From Trichomonas vaginalis G3 (lineage: Eukaryota; Parabasalia; Trichomonadida; Trichomonadidae), in NCBI RefSeq assembly GCF_026262505.1, contig NC_067205.1:17732001-17796000 (forward strand): a stretch of DNA of 64,000 nt, read 5' to 3'. Under the pieces are notes generated by a model, which worked only from the letters and a program-made list of their open reading frames with translations, was not told the DNA's origin and searched no databases. Within the stretch, counting starts at the first letter, position 1. Each line of letters starts with the position of its first letter. Position numbers and translations under genes: made by a program. Below, piece after piece: positions 53,005 to 63,359 of the stretch.

Positions 53005-53904
53005 ATGACAGAAATAGCAAATCTTCTACAGGTTCCATTAAAACAAGGAACAAACAAAAAGGGTACATATAATAGAACTATGAAAGTTCCTGATGGAATG
53101 AAAGAATTAGTTCATATTGTTGCTGGTCTTCAAAAAGATGTTAAACAAATGAGAAACGTTTTAACATTACCAGAAGCTCAAGCATATGCCAAACGTCATG
53201 GTCCAAATTGGGAAGCACACGAAGCAGACATTACGGGTCCAAATGGAAAACCTGATGGTATAAATGAAGTTTTCATTACTGATGGTCAAGGTAATATTAA
53301 AGTCATAAATGGTTATAAATTAACTATAACTGATTATCCTAAACGTAAAGCATATAATGAACGTTATCCTATGCAATTTGATGAAAATGGAAAAGCTGTT
53401 AAACAATACATTGGAGAAGGTGAAAATGGTCCAATTAATTCATACCGTCATAATCCATATTCTTATTTCAATGAAGAATTAAATGCTATTGAAGAGGGAC
53501 CGGATGGATTACCACGATATTCTAACCAGTTTGATGGTCAATATGCAAATATTAGACCTGAAATTTCAGCTAAGAAATTCTTTAAAGTTGCTTTATTCGA
53601 TCCAGTTTTCGCAAATGTTAAAGATGAACTTAAACAGCAATTCCAACCAATTATAGTAGCAAGAATTGCATCAGGTGCTTTATCTTAAGCATTCAAAGAT
53701 TTAATTAAGAAACCATTATATCAGCAACGAGGTTTAACTTATGATTTAGTTAAGGAATCAGATAAAAGAAAATTTGAGAAATCAGATGATTATAAGAATG
53801 CAATTAATGAATATATTCGGTCTATTAATTTCGATGAAAATGCTAAAAATCAACTTCATGAACAAATACAGGGAATAATAGATTCAAAAGTTCCAGCAAA
53901 ATAA
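53005..53904 (+). pseudogene. Unknown Maverick protein with an in-frame TAA
   Basis: A frame of 299 codons from the ATG at 53005 contains a single TAA at 53686-53688; 71 further codons in the same frame continue with normal composition to a stop at 53904. The protein has a Gly/Asp-rich middle ([25 protein letters not shown]) and a helical C-terminal part. It may be a minor structural component. No family is recognised. Confidence 0.6.
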
Positions 53905-53937
53905 AAGTTTAAATATATTTTTTTTATTCGATTATAA

Positions 53938-54609
53938 ATGAGAAGACGTTTCACTAGTCAAAAGAACACTAACGCAAAAGCAGAGATTACGGTTGGTTAT
54001 AACGTAAATGATGATAAATCACGAATTATTCAAAATGTTAAAGTTAATGTTAGCCCCGAATTAACAAGGTCAGCAACTCAACCAAATTTATTAACTCGTG
54101 ACTTACCGAAGAATGAGGAGAATGAAGAAAACCATGAGAATGGAGACCCAATCATTTTATCTGAACCCGGTAAAGAACCTGTTGAAATTCCCACTTATCC
54201 AACATACTCCCCACCTCTTTCATCAAACATCGAGAACCCATATAAAATAGACATTAATTCTGAATTAATGAAAATTTACCGTGATATAATAATTAATAAT
54301 TATGATTCAATAATAAATTTAATTGACCAATCCGGTTTAATTATTTTACCTTATGAATCATTAATTCACATTATCGCCATTCTTTGTGATGTTCAAGATT
54401 CAGACGTTAAGATTCAATTTTTCATAGATGATGAGTTTTCATGCTGCGGAACAGTTGCAAAAATAAATCCTATAAAGGATATTAGCACAATTAAGATATC
54501 AAAGAACGGAACAACAACTGAACTTCATTTAACATATAATGATATTTATAATAAAATAGTTGATGAATATAAAATATCACTTGAAAAATTCTTTGTTAAG
54601 GCTATTTAA
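53938..54609 (+). CDS. Unknown Maverick protein with basic N-terminus
   Basis: 223 residues. The N-terminus MRRRFTSQKNTNAKAE is basic, a central acidic low-complexity stretch follows (KNEENEENHENGD), then a proline/tyrosine tract (IPTYPTYSPPL), and a C-terminal folded part with DSDVKIQFFIDDEFSCCG. A particle core or scaffold role is conceivable. Its stop overlaps the stop of the gene on the other strand (54606-54609). Confidence 0.6.
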   Translation: MRRRFTSQKNTNAKAEITVGYNVNDDKSRIIQNVKVNVSPELTRSATQPNLLTRDLPKNEENEENHENGDPIILSEPGKEPVEIPTYPTYSPPLSSNIENPYKIDINSELMKIYRDIIINNYDSIINLIDQSGLIILPYESLIHIIAILCDVQDSDVKIQFFIDDEFSCCGTVAKINPIKDISTIKISKNGTTTELHLTYNDIYNKIVDEYKISLEKFFVKAI

Positions 54610-55084
54610 TATTCAAGCATTAACATTATCGAATAATAATCCTTTGAATCATAATCGATAATAATTGACCTTTCACCAGTTTCTATCGTTTGTTTTATTT
54701 CTTTTTGTTCCCCACTATCTGGATCGGTCATTGTAATTGTTTTTGTTATAGTATCTGCTTTATCTTTAACTTCAATCTTTTTTCCATCGGGATATTTAAA
54801 CCAAAATTCCAAAAATTCGATATTGTCAATCTGTTCATATTTTAATCTATCAATTACATTTTAATACCATCTGAAAATCTTATGAAATGGTCATTATATG
54901 GGTTTGATTGAACTAAATTTGAATGAAGTGAAATATAACCTGTTGATGAATATGACATTGACTCATATTTTCTGAAAACACTAAAATTTATAACATGAAT
55001 GAATTTCTTATTCGTTGAATTTATGAATTCTTGAGGTAATCTTATTCTAGTTTTATTTATCACTGGAAAATAACGCTTTACCAT
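54606..55084 (-). pseudogene. Maverick structural-type protein, frameshifted
   Basis: From the ATG at 55084 (MVKRYFPVINKTRIRLPQEF) the first frame runs to a stop at 54854 after RFSDGIKM. A one-base shift at the A4 run there opens the next frame, which continues at once with a similar character (YEQIDNIEF, FKYPDGKKIEV) to 54606 and lacks its own ATG. Mainly beta in character, it could be a penton-like minor capsid protein, a suggestion from size and context only. Confidence 0.65.
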
Positions 55085-55103
55085 ATTTTTAATCGTAATA
55101 AAA

Positions 55104-55814
55104 ATGTCAATTATCAATATTATTTCGAATAATAACTGTGAATTAAATTTAACAGTTAGCGGAATTTATAATGTTACTCTCGTTTCTGTGAGTGGTAAAT
55201 TTAATCCCATTCTTTTAGACCCTTCAGATTATATATCATTTATTAAAGATGACCTTGAAAAAACGTATGATATGTATATAAATAATGTGATAACGAAATG
55301 GGATATTAACATGATTTTAAGTTATTTAAATGAATCATTTATCGTATGGTATGAAGAAAATTTTAAATCAAAACCCGATAAACTTTTTGAACTTGATGAA
55401 ATAAATAACCTTATTAAATTTCCGCTGAAAATTAAATTTTGTACTCCTCATCTTCGTTCATTGTTGGGAATATTAAATTTTGAAAAAGATGTTGGGGATG
55501 TTTTGTATTCTGACACTGGTTCCAATTTCATTTTAATCAAATGTGATAAAGTTAATACCCCAATGAGATTTTCACATCAAACATTAGACCCTAACTCTTA
55601 CCCATCAATACAAAACATTTTATCCATCAACTTAAACACATTTTCTTTATCATATCCGTTTCAATTATCCGGGAATTCATTTATTCTTCATTCAAAAGAT
55701 TTATCAAATATTAAATTTAGAATAACTGACCTATTTGATTGTGATTTAGAATTTATGAATGAAATATTATGGCAATTTCAAATAGAAAAAATAGCTGATG
55801 AGATAACGGATTAA
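55104..55814 (+). CDS. Unknown Maverick protein, beta-rich C-terminus
   Basis: 236 residues, starting 19 bases from the divergent gene at 55084. The second half alternates hydrophobic and polar residues (SLSYPFQLSGNSFILHS) and ends with DLEFMNEILWQFQIEKI. It may be a minor capsid component, as expected for this position in a Maverick. No motif gives a function. Confidence 0.6.
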   Translation: MSIINIISNNNCELNLTVSGIYNVTLVSVSGKFNPILLDPSDYISFIKDDLEKTYDMYINNVITKWDINMILSYLNESFIVWYEENFKSKPDKLFELDEINNLIKFPLKIKFCTPHLRSLLGILNFEKDVGDVLYSDTGSNFILIKCDKVNTPMRFSHQTLDPNSYPSIQNILSINLNTFSLSYPFQLSGNSFILHSKDLSNIKFRITDLFDCDLEFMNEILWQFQIEKIADEITD

Positions 55815-55838
55815 ATATTTATTTTTAAATCATAATAA

Positions 55839-55880
55839 ATGATTAAACAACAGCAACCACAACAACTTAAGGCACATTAG
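55839..55880 (+). pseudogene. Start of a further Maverick gene, cut off
   Basis: An ATG in the same ATAATAAATG context as other Maverick genes gives 13 codons, rich in Gln and Pro (MIKQQQPQQLKAH), before a stop. Beyond it the sequence no longer looks like the element, which marks the truncation. Confidence 0.4.
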
Positions 55881-55985
55881 TAGGAATTGATTAACCAACA
55901 TTTCTTATAAATCCAAAACTTCGAACTCGGATAAAAAGTAACATATTGAAATTATTAAAACAATTTTTAATCAGAAAATAGATTC

Positions 55986-57065
55986 TTAGTTAAATCCTAG
56001 ATATCTAGCCGGTATATCTTGAAAATCTGAAGGATTATTTCTATACCATCTATAGAATTTCCATTTCAAGCTAATACATTGATTATACATAGCGCATCCA
56101 GGAAGTAATTTAATTTTAATATAGTGATTTCCTCTTGTGAAATACTGCCTAGGTGTTGTCACAACTGATTCACCTTTTTCTTCGCAATCAAATCTGTCAT
56201 CAAGTGATCCAACAACAAGATTACCATCGATATATAGTTCTGCTTTTGGAATAGATTTGAGCTGGAATTGTAGATCTGTATTTTGAGGAACATAGAGAAT
56301 TGAATTTAGTTCTATTGTTGAATAGGATTCTGAGAATTCTTTCATTGAGAAATCTTCATAAACTTGATAAGAATCTGTTGTCGAATCATTATAATAAGAT
56401 GTATAAACAACACCTCTCTTTCCTTCTGGAAATACATATTGGGATGTATCTTCACAGAAGATATTATCAGAGAAACTATTACAAGTGCATCCGAGGCCAT
56501 CTGATTCTCTGCCGTATTCAAGAGAGCCATGTTCGTTACAGTATGCATCATTATATTGACTACATGTATCTGTGTAATATCCTGGCAAGCAATCTTCTGT
56601 ATAGCAGTCCATAATCGTAGTAGATGTACTATCAATTAATGTTCCATTAAGATAACCTTCTATACGATCAGTCACACAGTTATTTTCATCAGCAATTGTA
56701 TATGGATAACATCTATTTGCATAAAGATATTGATTAAACGATTTTTCTTTCCAACCAGTACATTCATCACCTCTATCTTTCTGGTGTTGATTGACAAACT
56801 TGGTATAGATAGCGGGCCATGCTTTGGATTTAATTTCATAATATCCAGATACTTTGGGGCAAAATGAGCCGGCAATCCAATGCCAATGATGACTGTTTGA
56901 ACTACTTTTTCGATAGTATGATGTTACTTTACCAACATAGTGATCATCATGATCATAATAGTTTAAAACTCCTAAATTTCCATTACTTTGTGAGGAACAT
57001 GCGATTTTTGGAACTTTAATATCATCATCTTCAAGCACATTATAGAAAATTAAGTATTGAAGCAT
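55986..57065 (-). CDS. Cysteine-rich PA14-like surface protein, probably N-truncated
   Basis: 359 residues. The second half looks like a PA14 domain (GKRGVVYTSYYNDS, then AELYIDGNLVVGS and RGNHYIKIKLLPGCA), a beta-barrel found in secreted and adhesive proteins, and the first part (FCPKVSGYYEIKSKAWPAIY) may be the end of another. Between them is a Cys-rich stretch similar to EGF-like modules (CNEHGSLEYGRE, GLGCTCNSF). No convincing signal peptide follows the ATG; the same frame continues upstream for ~13 codons to a TGA, suggesting a missing 5' part. A TA-flanked transposon starts 142 bases upstream. Confidence 0.6.
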   Translation of the reverse strand: MLQYLIFYNVLEDDDIKVPKIACSSQSNGNLGVLNYYDHDDHYVGKVTSYYRKSSSNSHHWHWIAGSFCPKVSGYYEIKSKAWPAIYTKFVNQHQKDRGDECTGWKEKSFNQYLYANRCYPYTIADENNCVTDRIEGYLNGTLIDSTSTTIMDCYTEDCLPGYYTDTCSQYNDAYCNEHGSLEYGRESDGLGCTCNSFSDNIFCEDTSQYVFPEGKRGVVYTSYYNDSTTDSYQVYEDFSMKEFSESYSTIELNSILYVPQNTDLQFQLKSIPKAELYIDGNLVVGSLDDRFDCEEKGESVVTTPRQYFTRGNHYIKIKLLPGCAMYNQCISLKWKFYRWYRNNPSDFQDIPARYLGFN

Positions 57066-58401
57066 TACAGGTTCACTTTGAGAAGAAATAATTGGATCAC
57101 ATCACTAAGTATGACGAAAATTTGCATCATATTAACGATATTAAAAAATGGAAAATGGAATAATAATACTCCATTTACTATAAATCATAATAATAATGCA
57201 GTTCAGTAAGGAAGTCAATTTGGAAAATTGTTTTCACTTTAGGAGAATATAATTTTCCATTTGGAAAATTTAAAAAGTGAGACGCGCAGGATTCGAACTT
57301 TTTTAAAAGTTGATTTAAATGAATTTTAGTGTGGAATATAAGGATAATATCATATTTAAAATAAGAATATACTAGTTTAGGTGGTATTAATTTTTTCGAT
57401 AAATTTGAGAGTATGCACGTTTAGGGCATGAAAAGTGTCAATTCGCTCAGCGAAAGCTGAGCTAGCTTCGTTCTCGAAAGAATAAGGAAGGAGTGAAGGA
57501 GAATGATACAGAAGTTGACACATTCATATCATTTCAACAAATTTTGATCAAATTGAAATTCAATAAAATTCAATTCAATTCATATCCTTCAGTCAGTACA
57601 TTGATATCCTTCTGCATCACAATGATAACTCGGGCATCAATAGTTCTACAACTAACTCAGAAAAAACAAGATTATTACTTCCTGCTTACAGCTTTTAAAA
57701 AGTTTCGATGATAAAAATCACTCTACTCTCGTTTATCGACATATGGTGATAGTAGGTAAACATATTCTTATCGATATTAATAAAAATATTTGTACGAAAA
57801 TCTTATCCAATTAGAGAGTTATTCATAAAGTATATGATAATTATAATTACTTTATCTTTGTTTTATCTTTGAATAAACAATTAATTTAAATTGCATAATA
57901 TTTTTTGGTTGAAAGACAGGAAACTTAGTTGAGTTTGTATTATTTTTATCGTTTAATTCATCGTATCAGTGAGTGATCCAGATATTTAAGATATTTAGAA
58001 AAAAAATTATTAATTTGATTAACAAATTTTAATCAAAATAGCAAAAATCTATTTGATAGCTGTAAACAAACAATAATTTTTATTTCAAGCAAAATCACTT
58101 ATTTTCATCTAAACGTATAAAATTGTCAATTTTATGAAAATAAATTGAAAATCTCATGAAATGTAAAGGAGAGTAATATTTTTCAATTTTCTTTTTTTCT
58201 TTGTCTCAAATATTTTCTGTTGGGAATTTTCTTGTTATCAAAAAATAATTTTAATATTTGTTTATTTCATTACATACAATAAAATTTTAAAAACTCTATT
58301 TCTTCACAAGAAAATTTTTTCCTTCATATGAAGAAACATTTTGTTCTCCATTTGATACTGAGTCTAAATCTCGATTTTTGAATTTTCTTCTTTCCAAATT
58401 T

Positions 58402-59507
58402 TGCAAATTACCTCAGACTTTTCAGAGGATTGAGTTGCCACTCACTCCTCTGAAATAGTCTGTGGTAATTTTTAGTCTCTACACTATTTCAATATAAGCT
58501 CCATTTTTAAACAGTTTTTAAAAATGGAGCATTGAAAAGTGTGATGAGACTGTTGCATGCTAAGATCAGTCATAATGTAAACCTCTCAATTTTATTGTCG
58601 TGGGAAGTATCTCAATTCCTTCAAAAAAATTGAAAAACTATTTAATTTTAAAAATATAATACTTTTAATTAGTTAATTAATTGGAGATATTTTTTAAAAA
58701 ATCACTTTTGATAATACTTTTGAGAACTTTAATTAAAAAAATATATTCAAAAATATCCAGGATATCAAGAGGGAATTGTTCCTTATGAGGTATATAGTTA
58801 TGATGTATACCTCATAAGGAACAATTCCCTCCTTAAAACGAGAAAACTTGTTCGAAATTGTTTATCATTTCGAACAAGTTTTCTCGTTTTTAATAAGAAA
58901 CTAAAGGCTATGAGGCACTGATTATATATTAGTGCCTCACAGCCTTTAGTTTCTAATAGATAGCTGGGAAACTTTCTCCAAATGATAAGTTATTCAGAGA
59001 AAGTTTCCCAGCTATCAAGAGGGAATTGTTCCTTATGAGGTATATAGTTATGATGTATACCTCATACGGAACAATTCCCTCCTTTAAAATCGTAGACATT
59101 TTTATACTTATTAATCAACCATTCAAAATCATATTCCTCTGAAAAGTTATTTTATTAAAAATTTAGAATTTTAATAAATATAGAGTTTGAATTTCATACA
59201 ATACCTATATATTTTCAATAATGGAATTTGAAAACCATTCTCAAAAGTTCTCAGAAAACCTTTTTTTTCATTAATTTTAAGAAATCTGAGTATTAAATTA
59301 AGTGATAAATTCGTTTGACACTACTTTAATTTTTAAATTCAAAAAATTATATGTGCTTCTTAAAATGACTCAAAAAATTTTATTATAAAATAATATATAA
59401 TATTAAAAATCCCACAACATTTTTTACTTTACATAATCGTACTTCCTCGACGATTAATTTACACTCAATTTCTATCGTTGACCGAACTTAGCATGCAACA
59501 AGACTTC
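58402..59507. mobile_element. Insertion inside copy B carrying hairpins
   Basis: The boundaries are defined by the break in homology with copy A (AAATTT to the left, CTTTTTTCC to the right). The left end folds as two hairpins: ATTACC/GGTAAT arms from about 58407 to 58472, and GCTCCATTTTTAAA arms from about 58476 to 58550. Then come 21-base inverted ends starting GTTGCATGCTAAG (58552) and ending CTTAGCATGCAAC (59499), matching at 19 of 21. Inside is the five-hairpin array. No gene is present. Either the hairpin pair belongs to the element's left end, or two events are stacked. Confidence 0.8.
58769..59081. repeat. Array of five long hairpins
   Basis: K1 58769-58831 (26-base perfect arms starting GAGGGAATTGTTCC), K2 58835-58890 (24-base perfect arms starting AAAACGAGAAAACTTG), K3 58896-58954 (AGAAACTAAAGGCT arms, one mismatch), K4 58959-59016 (GATAGCTGGGAAACTTTCTC arms, perfect), and K5 59019-59081, a copy of K1 with one change. 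K3 shares GGCTATGAGGCACTGAT with H3 of the array at 31771, and K4 shares its TGATAAGTTAT-like loop with H2. Confidence 0.95.
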
Positions 59508-59798
59508 TTTTTTCCAAATTAGAAGTTTAATTCAAATTTTCAATAGTTTATATATTTTCTCAAACCGTCTCAGATTTTCTCACTTTTTAGGGATTTTCTC
59601 TCAAAATATACAAAAATAGTAATATCAATACATGTGTCTAATATACTTTAAAACCATCGTGACAAAATTCAAAAACGAAGAGTTCTTCTCTCCAAATTTT
59701 TTTCAAAATCAAAAAAATGAGATAAAAAAGTACATTTGGAAAATTCATTTTTAGCATTTTAGGAATTTTCTCACTTTTCTTCCAAATTGACATCCTTA

Positions 59799-60240
59799 CA
59801 ACAAACTATCTAAATTAATTTTTGGTATCGGTTTTGGTTGAAAATTTTTTGAAATCATAAATCACACATTGATTTTGAAACGAACGCATCTCATTAGTCA
59901 TGTGATTTTATCCCAAGCATATGGGGATTCTAAATTTTTGTCCCTATCGTTATCCCAATTGAATTTTTTTTTGGAATTTAAAAATTTTTTTTCTCCATGT
60001 AAACTTAAATTTTAATTTTTACCACTAAAATGCAATATTTCAACAAATTAATGAGTAATAATATTTTAATTTATAATAATTATTATAAATCTCCTCAATT
60101 TAATGTAATTATTGTATTAATTTTTGTTGAAAATATAAAATCTTCAAGTAAATGATGTGAATTTAATATTTTTAGAATGTTGTTTAATTGTACTATATTA
60201 TGCATGTAAAATTTTGTTACAATACATTTTATATGGGATC
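59799..60240. other. Intergenic AT-rich region
   Basis: About 440 bases with no gene or clear repeat. Confidence 0.4.
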
Positions 60241-60279
60241 CCCATTGCCCAATTGAGAGAAAATTGAGAGGTGGGATTG

Positions 60280-60315
<36 letters not shown>

Positions 60316-60412
60316 AAGTGGGGCTTCCAGGCACTTCGTGCCTTCTAGCCCTAAGAATTTTTCCCAAGACCCAAGAGGAGGACCGAACCCCAGCCGACCA
60401 GCCGTTGATTTT
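60241..60412. repeat. A34 run with GC-rich tRNA-like segment
   Basis: A run of 34 A (60280-60313) is followed by a GC-rich stretch with the hairpin AGGCAC-TTC-GTGCCT (60329-60343). On the minus strand GGTTCGGTCC resembles a tRNA B box, followed downstream by the T run. This could be a short retroposon-like or Pol III-derived sequence. No A box at normal spacing is seen. Confidence 0.45.
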
Positions 60413-60630
60413 TTTGTCAAGACTTCTTCGTAAATGTTTTGTCAAGACTTCATCGTAAATGTTTTGTCATGATTTCATCGTAATGAGCGTAAATGACCCA
60501 AAAATATAATTTAGGTGAAGAGGTGAGATGTCACCCGTTTTCTCACCTCATTTTTCACCTCTTGAATTTTCATGATTTCATCGTAAATGCTTTGTCGAAA
60601 CTTCTTCATCGTAAATGTTTTTTACTTCAC
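60413..60630 (+). repeat. Degenerate 25 bp direct repeats upstream of the virus-like block
   Basis: CGTAAATGTTTTGTCAAGAC-type units recur at about 60428, 60453, 60478, 60580 and 60611, separated in part by CTCACCT repeats (60520-60560). They end exactly where the coding block starts and could be a promoter or an element end. Confidence 0.7.
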
Positions 60631-60635
60631 TTAAA

Positions 60636-62553
60636 ATGCCACGTAAGCTACGTAAGAATATACGTAAGAGGAAGGGAGCATTGAAACATCCAATAGTAAA
60701 ACTGACACCACAACAACAGTTGCAACAACAAATGATGAATGACCCCACTATGTTGCAACAAATGTCAAGCAACCCTATGCTTTTAAACCGAGTTATTGGT
60801 GCACAGAGTGGAGGTTTAAGAGCGGCACTTTTAGCGAAAATGGCAGGCTATGGTGGAGCTGCAGACGGAACAGCCTATAACCCTCAAAGTCAAATGAATT
60901 TGAGTTCACTCAAAAATCAAATAACAGATGTCAAAAAGTCAAACATAGACATACAGAAGCAAATAAGTGAAAACGAAAAGAAACTAGAATATGACAGACA
61001 CACAAAGAAACTCAATGAGTTAAACGTAGAGAAAAAGAAAAGAAGAACAACTGAAAGAACTAAGTACAGAGGAATATGCGAAAAAAGTGTCAGAAAAAGC
61101 AGCAGAAGTAGCAAAAATGGAACAAGATGTTATAAATTTGAAAAACCATACTACTCAATATAAAGTACTGAAAGATGAAGAGATAAAACAAAAAGCCGTG
61201 AAGACATATATGGATAGCGATGAGTATAAAAAAGAAGTTGAAGCAAATGTAAAGGCAGAAAAACTTTTACAGTTGCAAAACCAAACCGTACAGTATGAAA
61301 ACTTAGCACAAGAAAGTAAAAATAACGACGCAGCCATGCAAAAGGCAATGAAAAGCGCAGAATATATAAAAGCTAATAATGACTGGTTAGATGCCCAAGC
61401 CAACGCTAAAGCAGCCCAACTTATAGGGTCAATAAGGACAAAAATACAAGCGGATGAAGACAGTTCAAATGAAGCTTTAATGAATGCTGACTTTAAGAAC
61501 GCCTTCGAAGCTCTTCATAGTAAGGTGAAACTAGTGAACGACTTCTCATCTGGAAAGAAACTGAAGTCTGAAGGTTTCGACAACGAGTTAAGAGAAGTAG
61601 CACAAAATATGACGAAAATAACAGATGCAGCAACGAGACAGGCAGTTCAAAGTGCCTATGACGCCGTTAGAGCGACTGTTGTGGAAAGTCAAGAAAAAGA
61701 GTTACAACAGACCAAAACAGACCTAGTAAATGCTTTCTTAAGAACGAAAAGTCAGGTAGGACATTATGCTGCAGATGGAACATATGTGCCAGCTGGTGGA
61801 ACTTATATACCAGCTGGTGGAACTTATATACTAGCTAGTGGAACTTATATACCACCAAACCCTCCAAGAGAAGCACCTGCACCAGGACTACCTAAAACAT
61901 TTACATCGTCACATGGACACAGACACAGGCATGCACCACAACAACAACCAAAACCAACAGTTCAAAACACTGCACCACAACCAACAGTTCAAAACACTGC
62001 ACCACAACCAACAGTTCAAAACACTGCACCACAACCACCTCCACAACCAGCACAGCAACAACCACAAACAGAGCAAGGACATAAAAGAAGTAGAGAACAA
62101 GGAAACCAAGAATTCTTAAAAATGCTTAAGGAAAATTATGGTTACCCAGATACTCTTGACTTTAGTGACAGATATAAAGAAGCTATTAGAAAGTTCAAGG
62201 AAGGAAATACTGACCCGAACCTATTTAGCTTTATGGTTCAGCACCAAATGGGATATAATTTCAAACCTGGAAAATACAAGCTCGCTAAGGGATATGATTT
62301 AATAGCATATCATCCAAATGACATGACTGAATTTACTCCGAGATATTTGGTGTCAGAGATAAATGATAATTCAACTATCTTCATGAAACGCGTAAAAAAT
62401 AGAGACGGAACGAAAGAAGAAAGGGTTATGAATGCGGATGGCTTAAATAGGAACTTGTTAAAAACGGTCTCGGAATATATGAAATGCCAGCAGATGAGGT
62501 ACAAGAAACTCCACAGGAAGAAGTTCAGATACAACCAGACATGGAAGAAATAG
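60636..62553 (+). pseudogene. Virus-like coiled-coil, Pro/Gln-rich protein, frameshifted
   Basis: The first segment from the ATG at 60636 (MPRKLRKNIRKRKGALK, basic) leads into a Gln/Met-rich stretch and a coiled coil, stopping at 61163. At about 61035, in an A-rich run, the coiled coil jumps to the frame that continues to 62553. The second part has four GGTYIPA-like repeats (61770-61855), three PTVQNTAPQ repeats (61957-62030) and a folded C-terminal region. Basic N-terminus, coiled coil and Pro/Gln repeats would suit a virion or inclusion protein; I do not recognise the family. The base composition is visibly less AT-rich than the host genes. Confidence 0.6.
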
Positions 62554-63359
62554 TTCAGCAACAACAGCTAGAAGAGCCTGAAGGAAACGAACAAGTCCCT
62601 CCTTTGGAAACTAACTTCACAGAACTAGATGAAGATTTGGAACAGCCGAAAAATCTTGACCCTCAACAAGAGTATGCGGAGAATATGGAATCTTTCCAAG
62701 AGTCTAAGAAAAATTCGGCTGACATAGTAGAAGAATATCGAAAAATGTTCGCCGACATACAAAAGACTCCAACATCAGATGAAAATATCCAGCATAGAAT
62801 GGAAGAACTGAAAGAAAGTGTACGCAAATACAACAATCCTTTTTACTTACGACCATATAACGTTCAATCTTTGGCTGAACTCGGTGAAAATAAAAGGTTA
62901 AATTTCACCAAAACATATAGAAATGAAACATTGTTTAAAGTTCATTCAGAACCTAACCAATATGGAAACAAACCTACTTTTGTTTCTGCAGACGATGGAA
63001 CTACAATGAGATGGGGTCATAAAGCTAACCCGGATAGGTGGTTCATAAACTTACAACCACAATTCCAAGAAGTTGTAGACGCAATGGAAGTGAATGGTGA
63101 ACCAGATATAGCTGGTATTTTCAGCGCGGCTTTAATGCCATTGAAAGATATGAAAGATGCAGATATTTTGGACCAGTATGAAATGAACATGGCTGATGGA
63201 AATATAACACCTGACGTTCTAAACATTTATCTCAAAGAACTACACAGAACCATAGAGATGGTATATTTGGTGAAGAGTTTAGAAAGAAAGTTAGGGAGAC
63301 AGAAGGAAGAGAACCTATTGTACATGACCTTGCAAACGAAAGTTTACAAAATGTCATAA
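62484..63359 (+). CDS. Virus-like acidic protein, start overlapping the previous frame
   Basis: 291 codons from an ATG at 62484, overlapping the end of the previous frame by 70 bases. The N-terminus is acidic and Gln-rich (PQEEVQIQPDMEEIVQQQQ); later parts look folded (MRWGHKANPDRWFINLQ). The overlap could be a genuine compact-genome start or another frameshift joining it to the previous gene. Near 63255 the coding character moves to another frame (GIFGEEFRKKV), so the true C-terminus lies elsewhere. Confidence 0.5.
   Translation: MPADEVQETPQEEVQIQPDMEEIVQQQQLEEPEGNEQVPPLETNFTELDEDLEQPKNLDPQQEYAENMESFQESKKNSADIVEEYRKMFADIQKTPTSDENIQHRMEELKESVRKYNNPFYLRPYNVQSLAELGENKRLNFTKTYRNETLFKVHSEPNQYGNKPTFVSADDGTTMRWGHKANPDRWFINLQPQFQEVVDAMEVNGEPDIAGIFSAALMPLKDMKDADILDQYEMNMADGNITPDVLNIYLKELHRTIEMVYLVKSLERKLGRQKEENLLYMTLQTKVYKMS

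Larger units (their letters stand above)
49214..55880. mobile_element. Truncated, decaying Maverick/Polinton
   Basis: A compact block of about eleven small genes on both strands, many with AT-rich leaders such as TTTATTTATAATTAAAC just before the ATG and with overlapping stops, unlike the widely spaced host genes. It encodes a probable major capsid protein and a packaging ATPase, the morphogenesis module of Mavericks, giant transposons abundant in trichomonads. Polymerase B, integrase and protease genes and terminal repeats are missing. Three genes are broken by frameshifts or a stop, so the copy is dead unless these are sequencing errors. The right end stops after a 13-codon frame at 55839. 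Confidence 0.75.
57207..59798. mobile_element. TA-flanked non-autonomous transposon, copy B with insertion
   Basis: The element is 57209-59796, inverted relative to copy A (15618-17102), with the same AGGAAGTCAATTTGGAA and TTCCAAATTGACATCCT ends and TA on both sides. It is 1103 bases longer owing to one insertion near 58402-59507. Outside the insertion the copies agree closely across ~1.48 kb. Confidence 0.9.
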
